A stretch of 64,000 bases of DNA, taken from assembly GCF_028283685.1 (NCBI RefSeq), contig NZ_JAPWKF010000009.1, forward strand, positions 124,001 to 188,000. The letters run 5' to 3'. This DNA is from Edaphobacter sp. (GTDB lineage Bacteria > Acidobacteriota > Terriglobia > Terriglobales > Acidobacteriaceae). The notes below the pieces were generated by a model. It saw only the letters and a list, made by a program, of their open reading frames with translations. It did no database searches and was not told the origin of the DNA. The translations under genes and the position numbers were made by a program. How positions within the stretch are numbered: the first letter of the stretch is position 1; each line of letters opens with the position of its first letter. Positions 16,557-25,504 of this stretch are shown here, piece after piece.

Positions 16557-18647
16557 CTATCCGGCGGCGAGCTGAGGCTCCACCTGGACTTGTAGTATTT
16601 GGCTCAAATCCCGCCTGACTTCGAGGATCAGGATATCGTCCTCCTGCCCAAAGGTCTGCGCTTTGTCGGCGATTTCTTTAGGCGTTGCCTGCTGAAGCAG
16701 CAGCTCGTCGATTCGTTGGAAGCCGAAGAGGACTCCTTTAGCGTCCTGGGCTTCGACGACACCGTCCGACATGACGATCAAGGAGTCGTTCTGCTTGAGT
16801 TCAAACGAGGCAGTTGCCACGTCCGAACCCGGAACAATTCCGATTGGAAGAGATCCCTCAATGCGAATTTCTGCGCCATTGAGATAGGGCGGAAGATGTC
16901 CAGCGTTCGCAAGGGACGCTTTTCCATTGGAGTCGATCCGCATGATCAGACACGTGGCGCTCGCTTCCTGGTGGTCGCAGAGTTGCTTGTTCACCTCGTT
17001 GAGAATCTCTGCCGGCTCGGAGTTGCGCTGTGCTACGGACTGGATCGCTCCAACAATGAGCGAAACCAGCATCCCGGCCTGCAGGCCCTTTCCTGTGACA
17101 TCGCCAACGACGATGAGTACGCTGTCGGGCATGCTCGCGGGTAACACCTGAAAGAAGTCGCCGCCCACCTCGCGCATCGGGCGGTACTCGCTCTGGATTT
17201 GCAGACCACGGATTTTGGGTAGCTTGCGGGGAATGAGCAGCTCCTGGATGTGGCGTGCCTGTTGAATCTCGATCTTCCATTGTTCCTTCAGCCGCTGTGC
17301 GAGAACAAACCTTCTCAGCAACAGCACGGTGATGATGAGAAGCGAGAGAATCGTCGAGATGGTGCCTAGCGAGAGGCTAAAGCCCATGACGGGGAAGATC
17401 GTTCTGATATGAATGAGTCGGAGTTCGTGCTGGTAGTTTGAGATGACGACAAGTAGCACGGCAAGAGCTGCCATCCATCCTTCTGTTCTCTGACGCATGA
17501 TCCCGCGATAGGCCACTCCGCATAGCAACAGGCCAAGCCCCAGCTTTACTATCAGCAGCAACGGAAGAATCCAACTGGCGTAGTGAACGGGAACCAGCTG
17601 CCCATAAACAGGGGGCCGCAGCATCGCTGTTCCTAACATCAAGATTGCGACCAGCGACCACACGAACTGATGGAGGCGCGGCATTCTCCATATACGAAAC
17701 CAATAGCCCCAGAACAATACCCAAAGACCAATTCGGATGGGAGCCAGGAGCACGTCCGCCAGGATGACTCCTGGCGTCTGAGGGATGAGCGGGACGAAAT
17801 TGGCAGCGAGCACGATGGAATTGCCGAGTAAGGTCGCGAGGCAAACCAATGCCAGCCAGAAATAGGCCTTCTCCTGCCGATCGAGCCAATACAGAGCAAG
17901 CGCCATGACCAACGCCATGATGAGGATCAGCGTCTCGAGAAATCCACCGCCGAGGTCATGCGCTATGTCGTCGTAGTCGAGCCGAACCAGGGCTCCAATG
18001 ACGGAGGCATAGCCCAGGACGGGGGGGCCGTGAAGGCCGCCTGCGTCGGGGCTGTTGAACGGGGTGGCACTATCCATCCACATGCGGATGGCGATCGTGA
18101 CCATGCCGTCACGAATCTCTTTTTGCAGGCGAAACGATTGTGGCAGGCTGCTGAAGGCTGCTACCCGATGGCCGGTAAATTCTCCGAATTCTCCGATTTG
18201 TTGCCCATTGACGAAGACCTGATAGGCATCGTCGGCGCTTGCCGGCATCTTCAGCGCGAGCCTGCGGTCCGCTCCGTTGACTTCTACTTTCAGCCTGTAC
18301 CAGGCGAACCCTGTGTGATTCGGGTAGCCGCGAACTGTCCAGCCGGGGATGTATCCGCTGATCCCCAGGCTCGTATCCGCGGAGCCGGGCGGTGGAGATA
18401 GATCCATCAAGCCCCATGAGGAATCGTCGTAATTGGTCTCCGACCAGGCGGGATTATCGCCGATCTGAAATTTCCATGGCCCTGCGAGCTCGGCTGACGA
18501 TTCGCCGAGGTTTATCTGAACGGCCTGCGGCGTGGCGGCCTGCGGCATGTCCGGGGCGGTCGTTCTGGCTGCGTCTTGAGCAAAGAGGGAACAGGAGAGT
18601 GCGAGAAGCAGGAAAGGCTGCAGCAGGATTCGAATGGGACGTGCCAT
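16557..18647 (-). CDS. Membrane-bound PP2C/SpoIIE-type phosphatase with extracellular sensor domain
   Basis: Signal peptide (MARPIRILLQPFLLLALSCS), then a galactose-binding-like beta domain outside the membrane (about 45-190; WSETNYDDSSW, VFVNGQQIGEFG), about seven membrane helices (220-430), a short coiled coil and a SpoIIE phosphatase domain. All PP2C-type motifs are present: EVGGDFF, VGDVTGKGLQAGM, NAGHLPPYL, MSDGVVEAQD and QEDDILIL. It resembles the 7TMR-DISM sensors coupled to RsbU-type outputs, which dephosphorylate STAS proteins. An ATG at 18698 would add 17 residues before the signal peptide; 18647 is preferred. Confidence 0.88.
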   Translation of the reverse strand: MARPIRILLQPFLLLALSCSLFAQDAARTTAPDMPQAATPQAVQINLGESSAELAGPWKFQIGDNPAWSETNYDDSSWGLMDLSPPPGSADTSLGISGYIPGWTVRGYPNHTGFAWYRLKVEVNGADRRLALKMPASADDAYQVFVNGQQIGEFGEFTGHRVAAFSSLPQSFRLQKEIRDGMVTIAIRMWMDSATPFNSPDAGGLHGPPVLGYASVIGALVRLDYDDIAHDLGGGFLETLILIMALVMALALYWLDRQEKAYFWLALVCLATLLGNSIVLAANFVPLIPQTPGVILADVLLAPIRIGLWVLFWGYWFRIWRMPRLHQFVWSLVAILMLGTAMLRPPVYGQLVPVHYASWILPLLLIVKLGLGLLLCGVAYRGIMRQRTEGWMAALAVLLVVISNYQHELRLIHIRTIFPVMGFSLSLGTISTILSLLIITVLLLRRFVLAQRLKEQWKIEIQQARHIQELLIPRKLPKIRGLQIQSEYRPMREVGGDFFQVLPASMPDSVLIVVGDVTGKGLQAGMLVSLIVGAIQSVAQRNSEPAEILNEVNKQLCDHQEASATCLIMRIDSNGKASLANAGHLPPYLNGAEIRIEGSLPIGIVPGSDVATASFELKQNDSLIVMSDGVVEAQDAKGVLFGFQRIDELLLQQATPKEIADKAQTFGQEDDILILEVRRDLSQILQVQVEPQLAAG

Positions 18648-18849
18648 AGAACCGCTTTCGATGATGCCACGATGCGATTGCTGAACACTGTACGCCATAT
18701 CTGTTCCGCCCGCATGTTTAAGCTCAGGAACCGCACCGACCCGGATTGTCAGTGCGGCCAGAAGCCTTATTTTTTTGAGACGAAGAGCAAGCGGTTGACC
18801 GCCGGGATCCGCCGCTTCTCCCCAAACGTGAAAGCCGTCGTATGCGGGA

Positions 18850-19434
18850 CTAAGAGACGCGACGCTTCTTCAGGAGCGAGCCGGCATATAGAAGTCCCGT
18901 GGACAGGAGCCAAAGCGATTCCGGCTCCGGTGTGGCGGCGGAGGTCGTAAAGGACGCGGTCACTTCGGGAAAGTCTGATGGATCCACGCCCTGCTCAGCA
19001 ATGACGAAGTTTTCGTTGTTCTTGAGAAGACCGCCGCTGAAGATCAAGACATATTGCTCGTCATCCTGAAGATCGCAGTTGCCAGGGCCAGGAGCTGCGA
19101 AGATGTCCTGACCTCCGCCGTCCAGGCTGCAAACCGCCGGGGCCGCATCGGAGAGAGCGCTGTTATTGGCGAAATTCAGCATCAGGCTTGTCCAGTCCTC
19201 GCCCGTTCGGTTGACGCCGGAGAAACACCCGTCATATGTCCCTGCTGTGCCGGTCGGCAGCTGTCCGACGGCGCAAGGCGCAAAGGTGAAGGTAAATGGT
19301 GAGTCGAAGATCGGATAGGTGGGGAAACTGGAAGGCGGCGGATCCAGGACGACCATGCGAAAGTCATCCGCCTTCGCAAACCGGAAGGCTCCGCAAAGTA
19401 GAGAGATGGCAAGCAGATAACGCGTGATACGCAT
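18850..19434 (-). CDS. PEP-CTERM sorting domain protein, exported
   Basis: A 194-residue exported protein: signal peptide (MRITRYLLAISLLCGAFRFAKA), a beta-rich middle with two or three Cys pairs, and a C-terminal tag PEPESLWLLSTGLLYAG followed by KKRR, the PEP motif, hydrophobic helix and basic end that define PEP-CTERM proteins. These are processed by exosortase and usually belong to the cell surface or exopolysaccharide matrix. No exosortase gene is in the window. Start ATG 19434 is set by AAGGAG upstream; the longer upstream frame is not plausible. Function of the body is unknown. Confidence 0.8.
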   Translation of the reverse strand: MRITRYLLAISLLCGAFRFAKADDFRMVVLDPPPSSFPTYPIFDSPFTFTFAPCAVGQLPTGTAGTYDGCFSGVNRTGEDWTSLMLNFANNSALSDAAPAVCSLDGGGQDIFAAPGPGNCDLQDDEQYVLIFSGGLLKNNENFVIAEQGVDPSDFPEVTASFTTSAATPEPESLWLLSTGLLYAGSLLKKRRVS

Positions 19435-19881
19435 TCGAATCTCCTTGGAGTGCAGGCTTAAATAGAACCAGTTTTGTGAACCGATACTGTGCACAAGCGA
19501 GGGGGCCGATTTGGAAGGGGTAGCAGATGGCATGCATGCACGTACCATGCCGAAATTAATCTACTACTTTCTCTTATTTTTGTAGATTTCGAAGAATGGT
19601 CATGCAAAAAATTGCATTCGTACTGGAGATCATTATTCGTAGTCAGACTGTGCAGACGCTCGCCATGCTAGTAAACGGATCACTTACCCGGTCTTATTTG
19701 TAGCTTCAAACTGATCGCGAGAGATGCACGTTCTTCAGAGAGTTAGACAGAGAAGTAAGTCATCGGCGCGATACATATTAGAACTGGCGTCGTATGTTAG
19801 CCGGTCGCGCGAGATATATCGTCACGGAGGTCAGAGTTTTTCGGACTATACTCGTGCACACCTTCCAGTTAAGGAAGAGGC
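19435..19881. other. Intergenic region between divergent genes
   Basis: About 450 bp between the PEP-CTERM gene (minus) and the rsbU-like gene (plus), with lower GC than its surroundings. It must hold both promoters and contains the two ribosome binding sites at its ends (AAGGAG near 19445, AAGGAAGAGG near 19871). No RNA gene or convincing ORF was seen. Confidence 0.5.
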
Positions 19882-21051
19882 ATGATGGAGATCAGTGAAA
19901 CTCTCTTAGCGCAACAACAAGTCATTCGCCTGCAGGCTTTGCTGGAAGCCAGTCGACAACTCCACTCGACTATTAAGCTGGAAGAAGTTCTTCACATCGC
20001 GCTTGAGATCGTCGTTCGCGAGCTTGAACTTACTGGCGCATTCTTTTCCACCTGGCCCCTAAGTTATGGCACGGTGCCGCCTGCTTTTCAGAATTTAGTC
20101 GCGTCCAATGCGACGATGTGGGAGGTCGACTTCTCTTGTGGCCCGTTGATGCGCCTTCCGCTCCGGGATAAAACGGGAACTCAGTTCACGGAACTGGTTC
20201 TACTGATTCCTCCCCGTCGTACTCTCGATTTCGACGAATTGGATTTTCTGGAATCGCTGATCGTTCAAGCTGCGGTGGCTATCGAAAATGCGCAGTTCCA
20301 CAAACGCGCCCTGCAGTGGCAGCGCGTCGAGAGCGATCTTGAGGCGGCTCGCAGAGTCCAGTTGAGTCTCATTCCGCAACGTATGCCGTCCATCCCCGGC
20401 TACCATCTAGCTGCCCAATCCGTAACCTGCTACGAAGTGGGTGGGGATTATCTCGACATCGTATCGTTGTCTTCCGGGAAGATCGTCATCGTGGTGGCGG
20501 ACGTTGCGGGAAAGGGGCTGGCCTCGGCGCTTGTTGGAACTTCATTTCGTTCTGCACTCAGGGCGATGGTGCACTCTGGGCTGAATCTCTGCGAGATCGC
20601 CACCCGCATGAACCTGCTTCATTTTGGTGAGGGCGTTGAGGCGCAGCGCCGGTATGTGACCGCCCTATTGATGGAACTCGATCCGGCAGCGCACACACTT
20701 GAAGTTGTGAATGCGGGACATAATCCCGCATTCCTCATTGCAGGCGACGGAACCGTGCGCAGGCTCTCAGCATCGGGCATACCTATCGGTATGCTGCCGT
20801 CTTCGAGCTATGTCACGGAAGAAATATCGTTGGACTTCGGGGCAAGACTTTTGGTCTACACTGACGGCATGACAGAGGTCTTCTGTGGAAGCGAAGAGTT
20901 CGGAGAAGACCGCTTGCTGGAAGCATTTCTCCATTGCGATGAGCTGACCGCCGACCTGGCTCTACAGTCTCTTTGGCGAACCCTGGAAACATTCTCAGAT
21001 GGATTAGAGCAATCCGATGATATGACTGCGCTCACGTTGTTCAGAGGCTGA
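19882..21051 (+). CDS. RsbU-type phosphatase with N-terminal GAF-like domain
   Basis: A 389-residue soluble protein. Residues 15-145 look like a GAF sensor (LLEASRQLHSTIKLEEVLHIALEIVVRELE ... LIVQAAVAIENAQFHKR), followed by the SpoIIE phosphatase: EVGGDYLDI, VADVAGKGLASALVG, NAGHNPAFL, YTDGMTEVF and SDDMTALTL. It should dephosphorylate the STAS antagonist encoded two genes on, releasing it to bind the RsbW-like kinase. It is the first gene of a three-gene partner-switching operon; ATG 19882 has AAGGAAGAGG upstream. Confidence 0.92.
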   Translation: MMEISETLLAQQQVIRLQALLEASRQLHSTIKLEEVLHIALEIVVRELELTGAFFSTWPLSYGTVPPAFQNLVASNATMWEVDFSCGPLMRLPLRDKTGTQFTELVLLIPPRRTLDFDELDFLESLIVQAAVAIENAQFHKRALQWQRVESDLEAARRVQLSLIPQRMPSIPGYHLAAQSVTCYEVGGDYLDIVSLSSGKIVIVVADVAGKGLASALVGTSFRSALRAMVHSGLNLCEIATRMNLLHFGEGVEAQRRYVTALLMELDPAAHTLEVVNAGHNPAFLIAGDGTVRRLSASGIPIGMLPSSSYVTEEISLDFGARLLVYTDGMTEVFCGSEEFGEDRLLEAFLHCDELTADLALQSLWRTLETFSDGLEQSDDMTALTLFRG

Positions 21052-21069
21052 TAGTGGAGACCACACTTG

Positions 21070-21510
21070 ATGGATGAACATAGGAGCAGCATTGAACTCA
21101 GGCTTCCATCGCGCCTTGGTTTTGAAAAAGTCGCCATGAATACAGCTGCCAGCGTCGCTCATCTGATGGGCTTTGCGGACGACCGTATCGAGGATCTTAA
21201 GACCGCGATATCGGAGGCTTGCATCAATGCCATGGAGCATGGCAACAAGCTCGATGAGACGCGGTTGGTGGGGATCATACTCTCCATGAATGCAGATTCC
21301 CTGGAGGTCAAAGTTCTCGATACCGGTGAAGGTCCGAAAGGGCACACCGTTCGGCCCGACATTGATCGAAAGATGCACGAAGAGGAAGCGGCACGCGGCA
21401 TGGGAATGTTTCTGATCGAGTCCCTTGTTGATGAAGTGGAGTGGGTTAGTTCGCCACCCACGGGAAGTTATGCTCGCATGGTCATTCGTCTGCATCCTGC
21501 AAACAGTTAG
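21070..21510 (+). CDS. Anti-sigma serine kinase, HATPase (RsbW type)
   Basis: A 146-residue GHKL ATPase. N box SEACINAMEHGN (about 48-59), G1 DTGEGPKGH and G2 region RGMGMFLIESLVDEVEW are all seen. It would phosphorylate the STAS protein encoded 21 bp downstream. ATG 21070 directly follows a TTG in frame; ATG is preferred. Middle gene of the rsbU-rsbW-STAS operon. Confidence 0.9.
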   Translation: MDEHRSSIELRLPSRLGFEKVAMNTAASVAHLMGFADDRIEDLKTAISEACINAMEHGNKLDETRLVGIILSMNADSLEVKVLDTGEGPKGHTVRPDIDRKMHEEEAARGMGMFLIESLVDEVEWVSSPPTGSYARMVIRLHPANS

Positions 21511-21531
21511 ATAAGAGCTTAGGAGAAAGAT

Positions 21532-21894
21532 ATGCAGGAGAAGGTGACGCAGGTAAAGATGGAAGAAGTCCGATGCGGTGATGTCCTCATCACTGTACTG
21601 CGATTTGCGGGTGACATCACGAGCGCCTCGCAGGCTGCCGTTCTGGGAACCTATCAAGGACTTGCTGATAGTACGAAGCGTATCCTGCTGGACTTTTCAA
21701 GCGTGGACTATCTGAACTCAAGCGGTATTGCCCTGATCATCCAGATGCTGATTGCAGCCAGCAAAACAGGTCAGAACATTCAGTCGTTCGGCCTGAAGCC
21801 TCACTTTCAGAAGGTCTTCACCATGGTGGGTATAACGAAGTACACGACCATCCATCCCGACGAACAGACCGCGTGTGCCGCATTCTTGTCCTGA
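21532..21894 (+). CDS. STAS-domain anti-sigma factor antagonist
   Basis: A 120-residue STAS domain with the phosphorylation loop VDYLNSSGIALIIQ (Ser in NSSG, about 64-67), preceded by RILLDFSS. It completes the partner-switching operon as the substrate of the upstream kinase and phosphatase. ATG 21532 follows TTAGGAGAAAGAT, a strong ribosome binding site. No sigma factor gene adjoins. Confidence 0.9.
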   Translation: MQEKVTQVKMEEVRCGDVLITVLRFAGDITSASQAAVLGTYQGLADSTKRILLDFSSVDYLNSSGIALIIQMLIAASKTGQNIQSFGLKPHFQKVFTMVGITKYTTIHPDEQTACAAFLS

Positions 21895-21922
21895 TGGTTC
21901 ATTGCCGGCGGCGAAGGCCGCG

Positions 21923-21957
21923 AGCTTTCGTGGCCTCTCCTGCTTCCCACGAAAGCT
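21923..21957 (+). terminator. Probable terminator of the rsb operon
   Basis: Perfect 11-bp inverted repeat AGCTTTCGTGG (21923-21933) and CCACGAAAGCT (21947-21957), 13-nt loop, 29 bp after the STAS stop. Only TT follows the stem, so it is less certain than a classic U-tract terminator. Confidence 0.55.
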
Positions 21958-22039
21958 TTGGGGCGCTGAGTTTCGGCGCTTTGCCTTTGTTTTAGGTTTC
22001 GGGGCTGTTGGTCGCTAGACCATTGTTTCAGGATTTGAG

Positions 22040-22115
22040 TGGTGAGAGCGCTGGGGCTCGAACCCAGGACCAGCGCCTTAAAAGGGCGATGCTCTACCAA
22101 CTGAGCTACGCTCTC
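22040..22115 (-). tRNA. tRNA-Lys (anticodon TTT), CCA encoded
   Basis: Read on the minus strand: 7-bp acceptor stem GAGAGCG/CGCTCTC, D arm GCTCAGTTGGTAGAGC, anticodon stem-loop CGCC-CTTTTAA-GGCG with anticodon TTT, a short variable loop TGGTC, T arm CTGGG-TTCGAGC-CCCAG, discriminator A and an encoded CCA. All arms pair well. Confidence 0.97.
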
Positions 22116-22427
22116 TAACCTCTTTCAAGTTAGCACATCAGCCCGTGCAAATGGGTTTTGCAGGCGAAGAGAGGAGGGGAGCGTCTCCTCTCTTCGCGGC
22201 ATATTGGGAGGAAGCACGGAAAATGTCTGCAAAATACAGAAACATCAAGGATCAGGGCCCATGATCGTGACACAAAAGTGCCACGGCGGGTTCATTGACT
22301 TGCATGTAGGCGGCCATTAACCTCGTCCTATTGCACGCTGCTGCCGTAGTTGCCTTGCAGCCAGCAGCAGATCCGCCACGGGCGCGTCACGTCAGACCTG
22401 AGTGCCCAGGACAGGACGAAAGCGACG
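22116..22427. other. Upstream region of the cellulose operon
   Basis: A 312-bp non-coding stretch between tRNA-Lys and the first bcs gene. It holds one perfect hairpin (listed separately) and the palindrome GGGCCCATGATCGTG region near 22256. No GEMM-type c-di-GMP riboswitch could be recognised. Confidence 0.4.
22164..22197. promoter_or_regulatory. Perfect 13-bp hairpin upstream of the bcs operon
   Basis: GCGAAGAGAGGAG (22164-22176) pairs completely with CTCCTCTCTTCGC (22185-22197) around an 8-nt loop. No T run follows on either strand, so it is not a standard terminator; it lies 230 bp before the first bcs start and about 50 bp upstream of tRNA-Lys. Role unknown. Confidence 0.5.
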
Positions 22428-24824
22428 ATGGAAAAACCTGGCACGGATAAAGTGGAAGATCTCGGCGTTGCCGAGACCCCGGAAGATGTTGCCGTACTGT
22501 ACTCGTGGGCCAATGTTCATGGAGCGAAATATCGTGATTTTTCGGCTTCTCGGCGAGAGTATCGGGCCCAGCTGCGGCATCGCGCCGCCGAACAGGTACG
22601 CCAGCAGGCACTGAACGCGAAGGCGGAATCGGAGGCAGCTGCAGAAGCTGCTGAAACGGTTGCTCTTAAAGCCGTTGCCATGGCTCGTGCGCAGGAGGGG
22701 TCGACCTCGGAAGCTGTCGTGAAGCAGAGCTTTCGTGAGGCGGAAGATGCAGCCCGTACCGCTGCCGCTGAACGGATTGAGGCAGCACGGCGTGCCGAAG
22801 CAGCCGCAGCCGCAGAGGCCACCGCTCGTATCGAAGAGCGGGAGATCGCGGATGCCCAGGCCCTGGCAGGGCAACAGGCCGCTCAATATGCTGGGGTTGA
22901 AAGACGTCGTCGAGCATCGGACGTTGGGGGACGTTCTTCGGAGGCGTTCGAGACGTCTGTTCCGGGTGAAATCTCGGATCCGTATACGCCGGTCGCGACG
23001 TCGGCTGCACTTCCCCATGCACCGTCGTCATCTGCGAGTGGAACTCCGGCTCCTGTGCAGGTGGTTGAGAAGATTGCCGCTCAGGATGTAAGCGGCCAGC
23101 ATCGGCGCCGGCAGGGATATCACCCGGATGAGCCGTCGGGTATCCGCAAGAGCTACCGCGGGCAGGGATTCCAGGCTCCGGCGTTCGATCGCCGTTCTGC
23201 CGATATTGTTCGCCCGGCATCGCCGGTGTATCCCCGCATGGACAGCAGCATGCGTCGCCGGGATGGCGACCTTCTTCTTAAGGTGCAGGCTGCAGGGGGC
23301 GGCGACACAGGCAAAGGAGATGGATCTTCTGCTGGAGCTGGAGCAGGAGCTGGCTCGGGCACTACAGGTTCGGGCTCCTCGAGCGGAGGACGACGAGTGT
23401 TTCCTCCGCAAGCCGGTTCGCAGCGCAGAGAAGAGTCGCGTGAGGCCGCTGAGGCGGTCAGGCCGGTGTTCTCATCATCTCCGGTTGAATCTCCTTCCGA
23501 GACTCCCTTCTGGGAGAAGGTAGCCTCGCAGGATCGTGCCGATAGCCTTTTCGGGGACCATAGCAGATCGACAGAGCCTGTACCCGGTTCTGCAAACCCC
23601 GACTTCTTCTCCAATTCACAGGTACCGTCCGTCCTGGGTGACTCGGTGTTGGGGGCTCGTCCGGTCTCCCCGTTCTCGCAGCTCTCTTCCTCGCATGAGC
23701 CGGTGCGAGGGCGGCGGGCTCATGACGACAGCCAAAATCCGCGCGTGACGGGCTTTTCAGAGGCGCAGGCCGGATCGAATAGCTCGTTTTTTTCGCCGGT
23801 TCCTTCTGGAACGGGTTCACCGGAGCTGACCGAATCGGGCAGTAGCGCGGCGCATGGAAAGAGTCCTGCCGGACCGGCATGGTTTTATGCTCCGCCGACT
23901 CCGGAGATGGGAAAGACAGTAGCTCCACCTCCCCCATTAGCTTCGGTCGCAGAGACGTTGCAGCACTCGCGCGAGCGGGTGGCGGCGCGCTGGTTTGCGC
24001 TCAAAGGCGTCTTTGAACAGCCGGGCAGCGAGATGGTCGAGGCGGTTCCTGCACGTCAGAAGGAAGTTCGTACGCCAATTTTGGCGGTTCTCTCGCTTGC
24101 GGGAGGAGTGGGCAAGACGAGCCTGGTCGCCACGGTGGGCCGCTCTCTCTCCTCGCTGGGAGAGAAGGTGCTGTTGACCGACACGACCTCGCACGGTCTG
24201 CTTCCGTTTTATTTTGGAGCAAGCGAGCTGCGGCAGGGGGCGGTACGTACCTTCTCGCCTCCGAGCGGAAGTACGGATGCGCCGATCTATCTGGTCAGCT
24301 ATGAAGTCGGCCAGGAGAAGAGTGATGCCGATCGCGAGAAGCTGGTTGAAGAGATTCTGGCGAGCAGTCGGGGAACGCATCGTATTCTGCTGGATCTCTC
24401 GGTTAACTCGGCATGGATTATCCGCAATATTGCACGGATGAGCCCGAAGATTCTGGTGCCGCTGGCGCCGGACATGAACTCTGTGATCAGCCTGCAGTCG
24501 ATTGAAAAGTTCTTCCAGGGAATGGTGGATGCCGATGGGCGGCCGTTGCAGCCGTACTACGTCATCAACCAGTTCGATGTTTCGCTGCCGCTGCATCTTG
24601 ATGTGCGGGAGGTCTTACGCCGCCAGCTTGGCGACCGTCTGATGCCATTTGTTATTCATCGGGCACCTGAGGTGAGTGAAGCGCTGGCGGAGGGCATGAC
24701 GGTGGTCGATTATGCTCCGGAGTCGCCGGTTTCAGGGGATTACATGAACGTCGCCAACTGGTTGCGTGCTGTTGCGGCTCCTGCAGCTGCCGGATTTCGC
24801 AATGTTCGCTGGAGCGAGCGATGA
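22428..24824 (+). CDS. bcsQ: BcsQ-like cellulose operon ATPase with long disordered N-terminus
   Basis: A 798-residue protein. The last 250 residues are a ParA/MinD-like ATPase of the BcsQ/YhjQ type: ILAVLSLAGGVGKTSLVATV (P-loop; the MinD signature Lys is replaced by Ala), VLLTDTTSHGLLPFYFG, ILLDLSVNS and YYVINQFD. Residues 1-60 carry a conserved-looking segment DVAVLYSWANVHGAKYRDFSASRRE; then an Ala/Glu/Arg coiled-coil-like stretch (60-150) and about 380 residues of Ser/Pro/Gly-rich low-complexity sequence. BcsQ proteins help place or activate the cellulose synthase at the pole. ATG 22428 is chosen over an upstream TTG. The stop overlaps the bcsA start as ATGA. Confidence 0.82.
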   Translation: MEKPGTDKVEDLGVAETPEDVAVLYSWANVHGAKYRDFSASRREYRAQLRHRAAEQVRQQALNAKAESEAAAEAAETVALKAVAMARAQEGSTSEAVVKQSFREAEDAARTAAAERIEAARRAEAAAAAEATARIEEREIADAQALAGQQAAQYAGVERRRRASDVGGRSSEAFETSVPGEISDPYTPVATSAALPHAPSSSASGTPAPVQVVEKIAAQDVSGQHRRRQGYHPDEPSGIRKSYRGQGFQAPAFDRRSADIVRPASPVYPRMDSSMRRRDGDLLLKVQAAGGGDTGKGDGSSAGAGAGAGSGTTGSGSSSGGRRVFPPQAGSQRREESREAAEAVRPVFSSSPVESPSETPFWEKVASQDRADSLFGDHSRSTEPVPGSANPDFFSNSQVPSVLGDSVLGARPVSPFSQLSSSHEPVRGRRAHDDSQNPRVTGFSEAQAGSNSSFFSPVPSGTGSPELTESGSSAAHGKSPAGPAWFYAPPTPEMGKTVAPPPPLASVAETLQHSRERVAARWFALKGVFEQPGSEMVEAVPARQKEVRTPILAVLSLAGGVGKTSLVATVGRSLSSLGEKVLLTDTTSHGLLPFYFGASELRQGAVRTFSPPSGSTDAPIYLVSYEVGQEKSDADREKLVEEILASSRGTHRILLDLSVNSAWIIRNIARMSPKILVPLAPDMNSVISLQSIEKFFQGMVDADGRPLQPYYVINQFDVSLPLHLDVREVLRRQLGDRLMPFVIHRAPEVSEALAEGMTVVDYAPESPVSGDYMNVANWLRAVAAPAAAGFRNVRWSER

Positions 24825-25504
24825 GTGACTCGCCGCTATGGCGGGAGTTTGAATCCGGTGATCATGTTCTGGTTCGACTGCTGCGCTTTCTGATTATTGG
24901 CGTAGGGTTGGTTTTTCTGTTTTCGACAAGCGTTCTGGAGCTGACCTGGCCTCAGCAGCTGGTGCTGGGTTTGTTGACGGTGCTGGTTGCCATCTGGATG
25001 GATCGCAGCTCGAGCACGTACCTGGTTACGCTGACGTTGATGATTGCGTCGATGTACTCGACCTTTCGCTATGGGTTCTGGCGCATGTCGACGACCGTAC
25101 GCTTCTTTCTGGAACCGGGGTCGAAGTACTCGTTTCTAGAGGCGTTCTTCATCTTCATGCTGCTTCTGGCCGAGGCGTATGCGTTCATCATTCTGTTTCT
25201 CGGCTATCTGCAGACGGCATGGCCATTGCGCAGAACACCGGTGCCGCTGCCTGAAGATCCCTCGACATGGCCTTCTGTCGATCTGCTGATCCCGACCTAT
25301 AACGAGCCTTTGAGCGTGGTGAAGTACACGGCGCTGGCAGCGATGAATATCGACTGGCCGGTGGATAAGCTCAATGTCTACATCCTTGACGACGGCAAGC
25401 GCGAGGAGTTCCGCAAGTTTGCGGAAGAGGCCGGCATCGGATATATGACGCGCAACGATAACGCGCATGCCAAGGCAGGAAACATCAACCGCGCTCTCGC
25501 CTAG
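24821..25504 (+). CDS. BcsA N-terminal fragment as read
   Basis: The 227-residue product of the unshifted frame. It has four or more membrane helices and the first part of the UDP-glucose-binding domain (VDLLIPTYNEPLSVVKYTA; LDDGKREEF), and ends at GNINRALA just before the metal-binding DCD motif. It cannot be active alone. ATG 24821 overlaps the bcsQ stop by 4 bp. Confidence 0.6.
   Translation: MSDSPLWREFESGDHVLVRLLRFLIIGVGLVFLFSTSVLELTWPQQLVLGLLTVLVAIWMDRSSSTYLVTLTLMIASMYSTFRYGFWRMSTTVRFFLEPGSKYSFLEAFFIFMLLLAEAYAFIILFLGYLQTAWPLRRTPVPLPEDPSTWPSVDLLIPTYNEPLSVVKYTALAAMNIDWPVDKLNVYILDDGKREEFRKFAEEAGIGYMTRNDNAHAKAGNINRALA

Noticed and set aside
22040-22115. tRNA-Lys as an attachment site for a genomic island carrying the bcs operon
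   Set aside because: No integrase gene and no direct repeat of the tRNA 3' end were found downstream; base composition does not change visibly.
22116-22427. c-di-GMP (GEMM) riboswitch before the cellulose operon
   Set aside because: Searched for by eye because PilZ and cellulose are c-di-GMP controlled, but the conserved GEMM core was not found.
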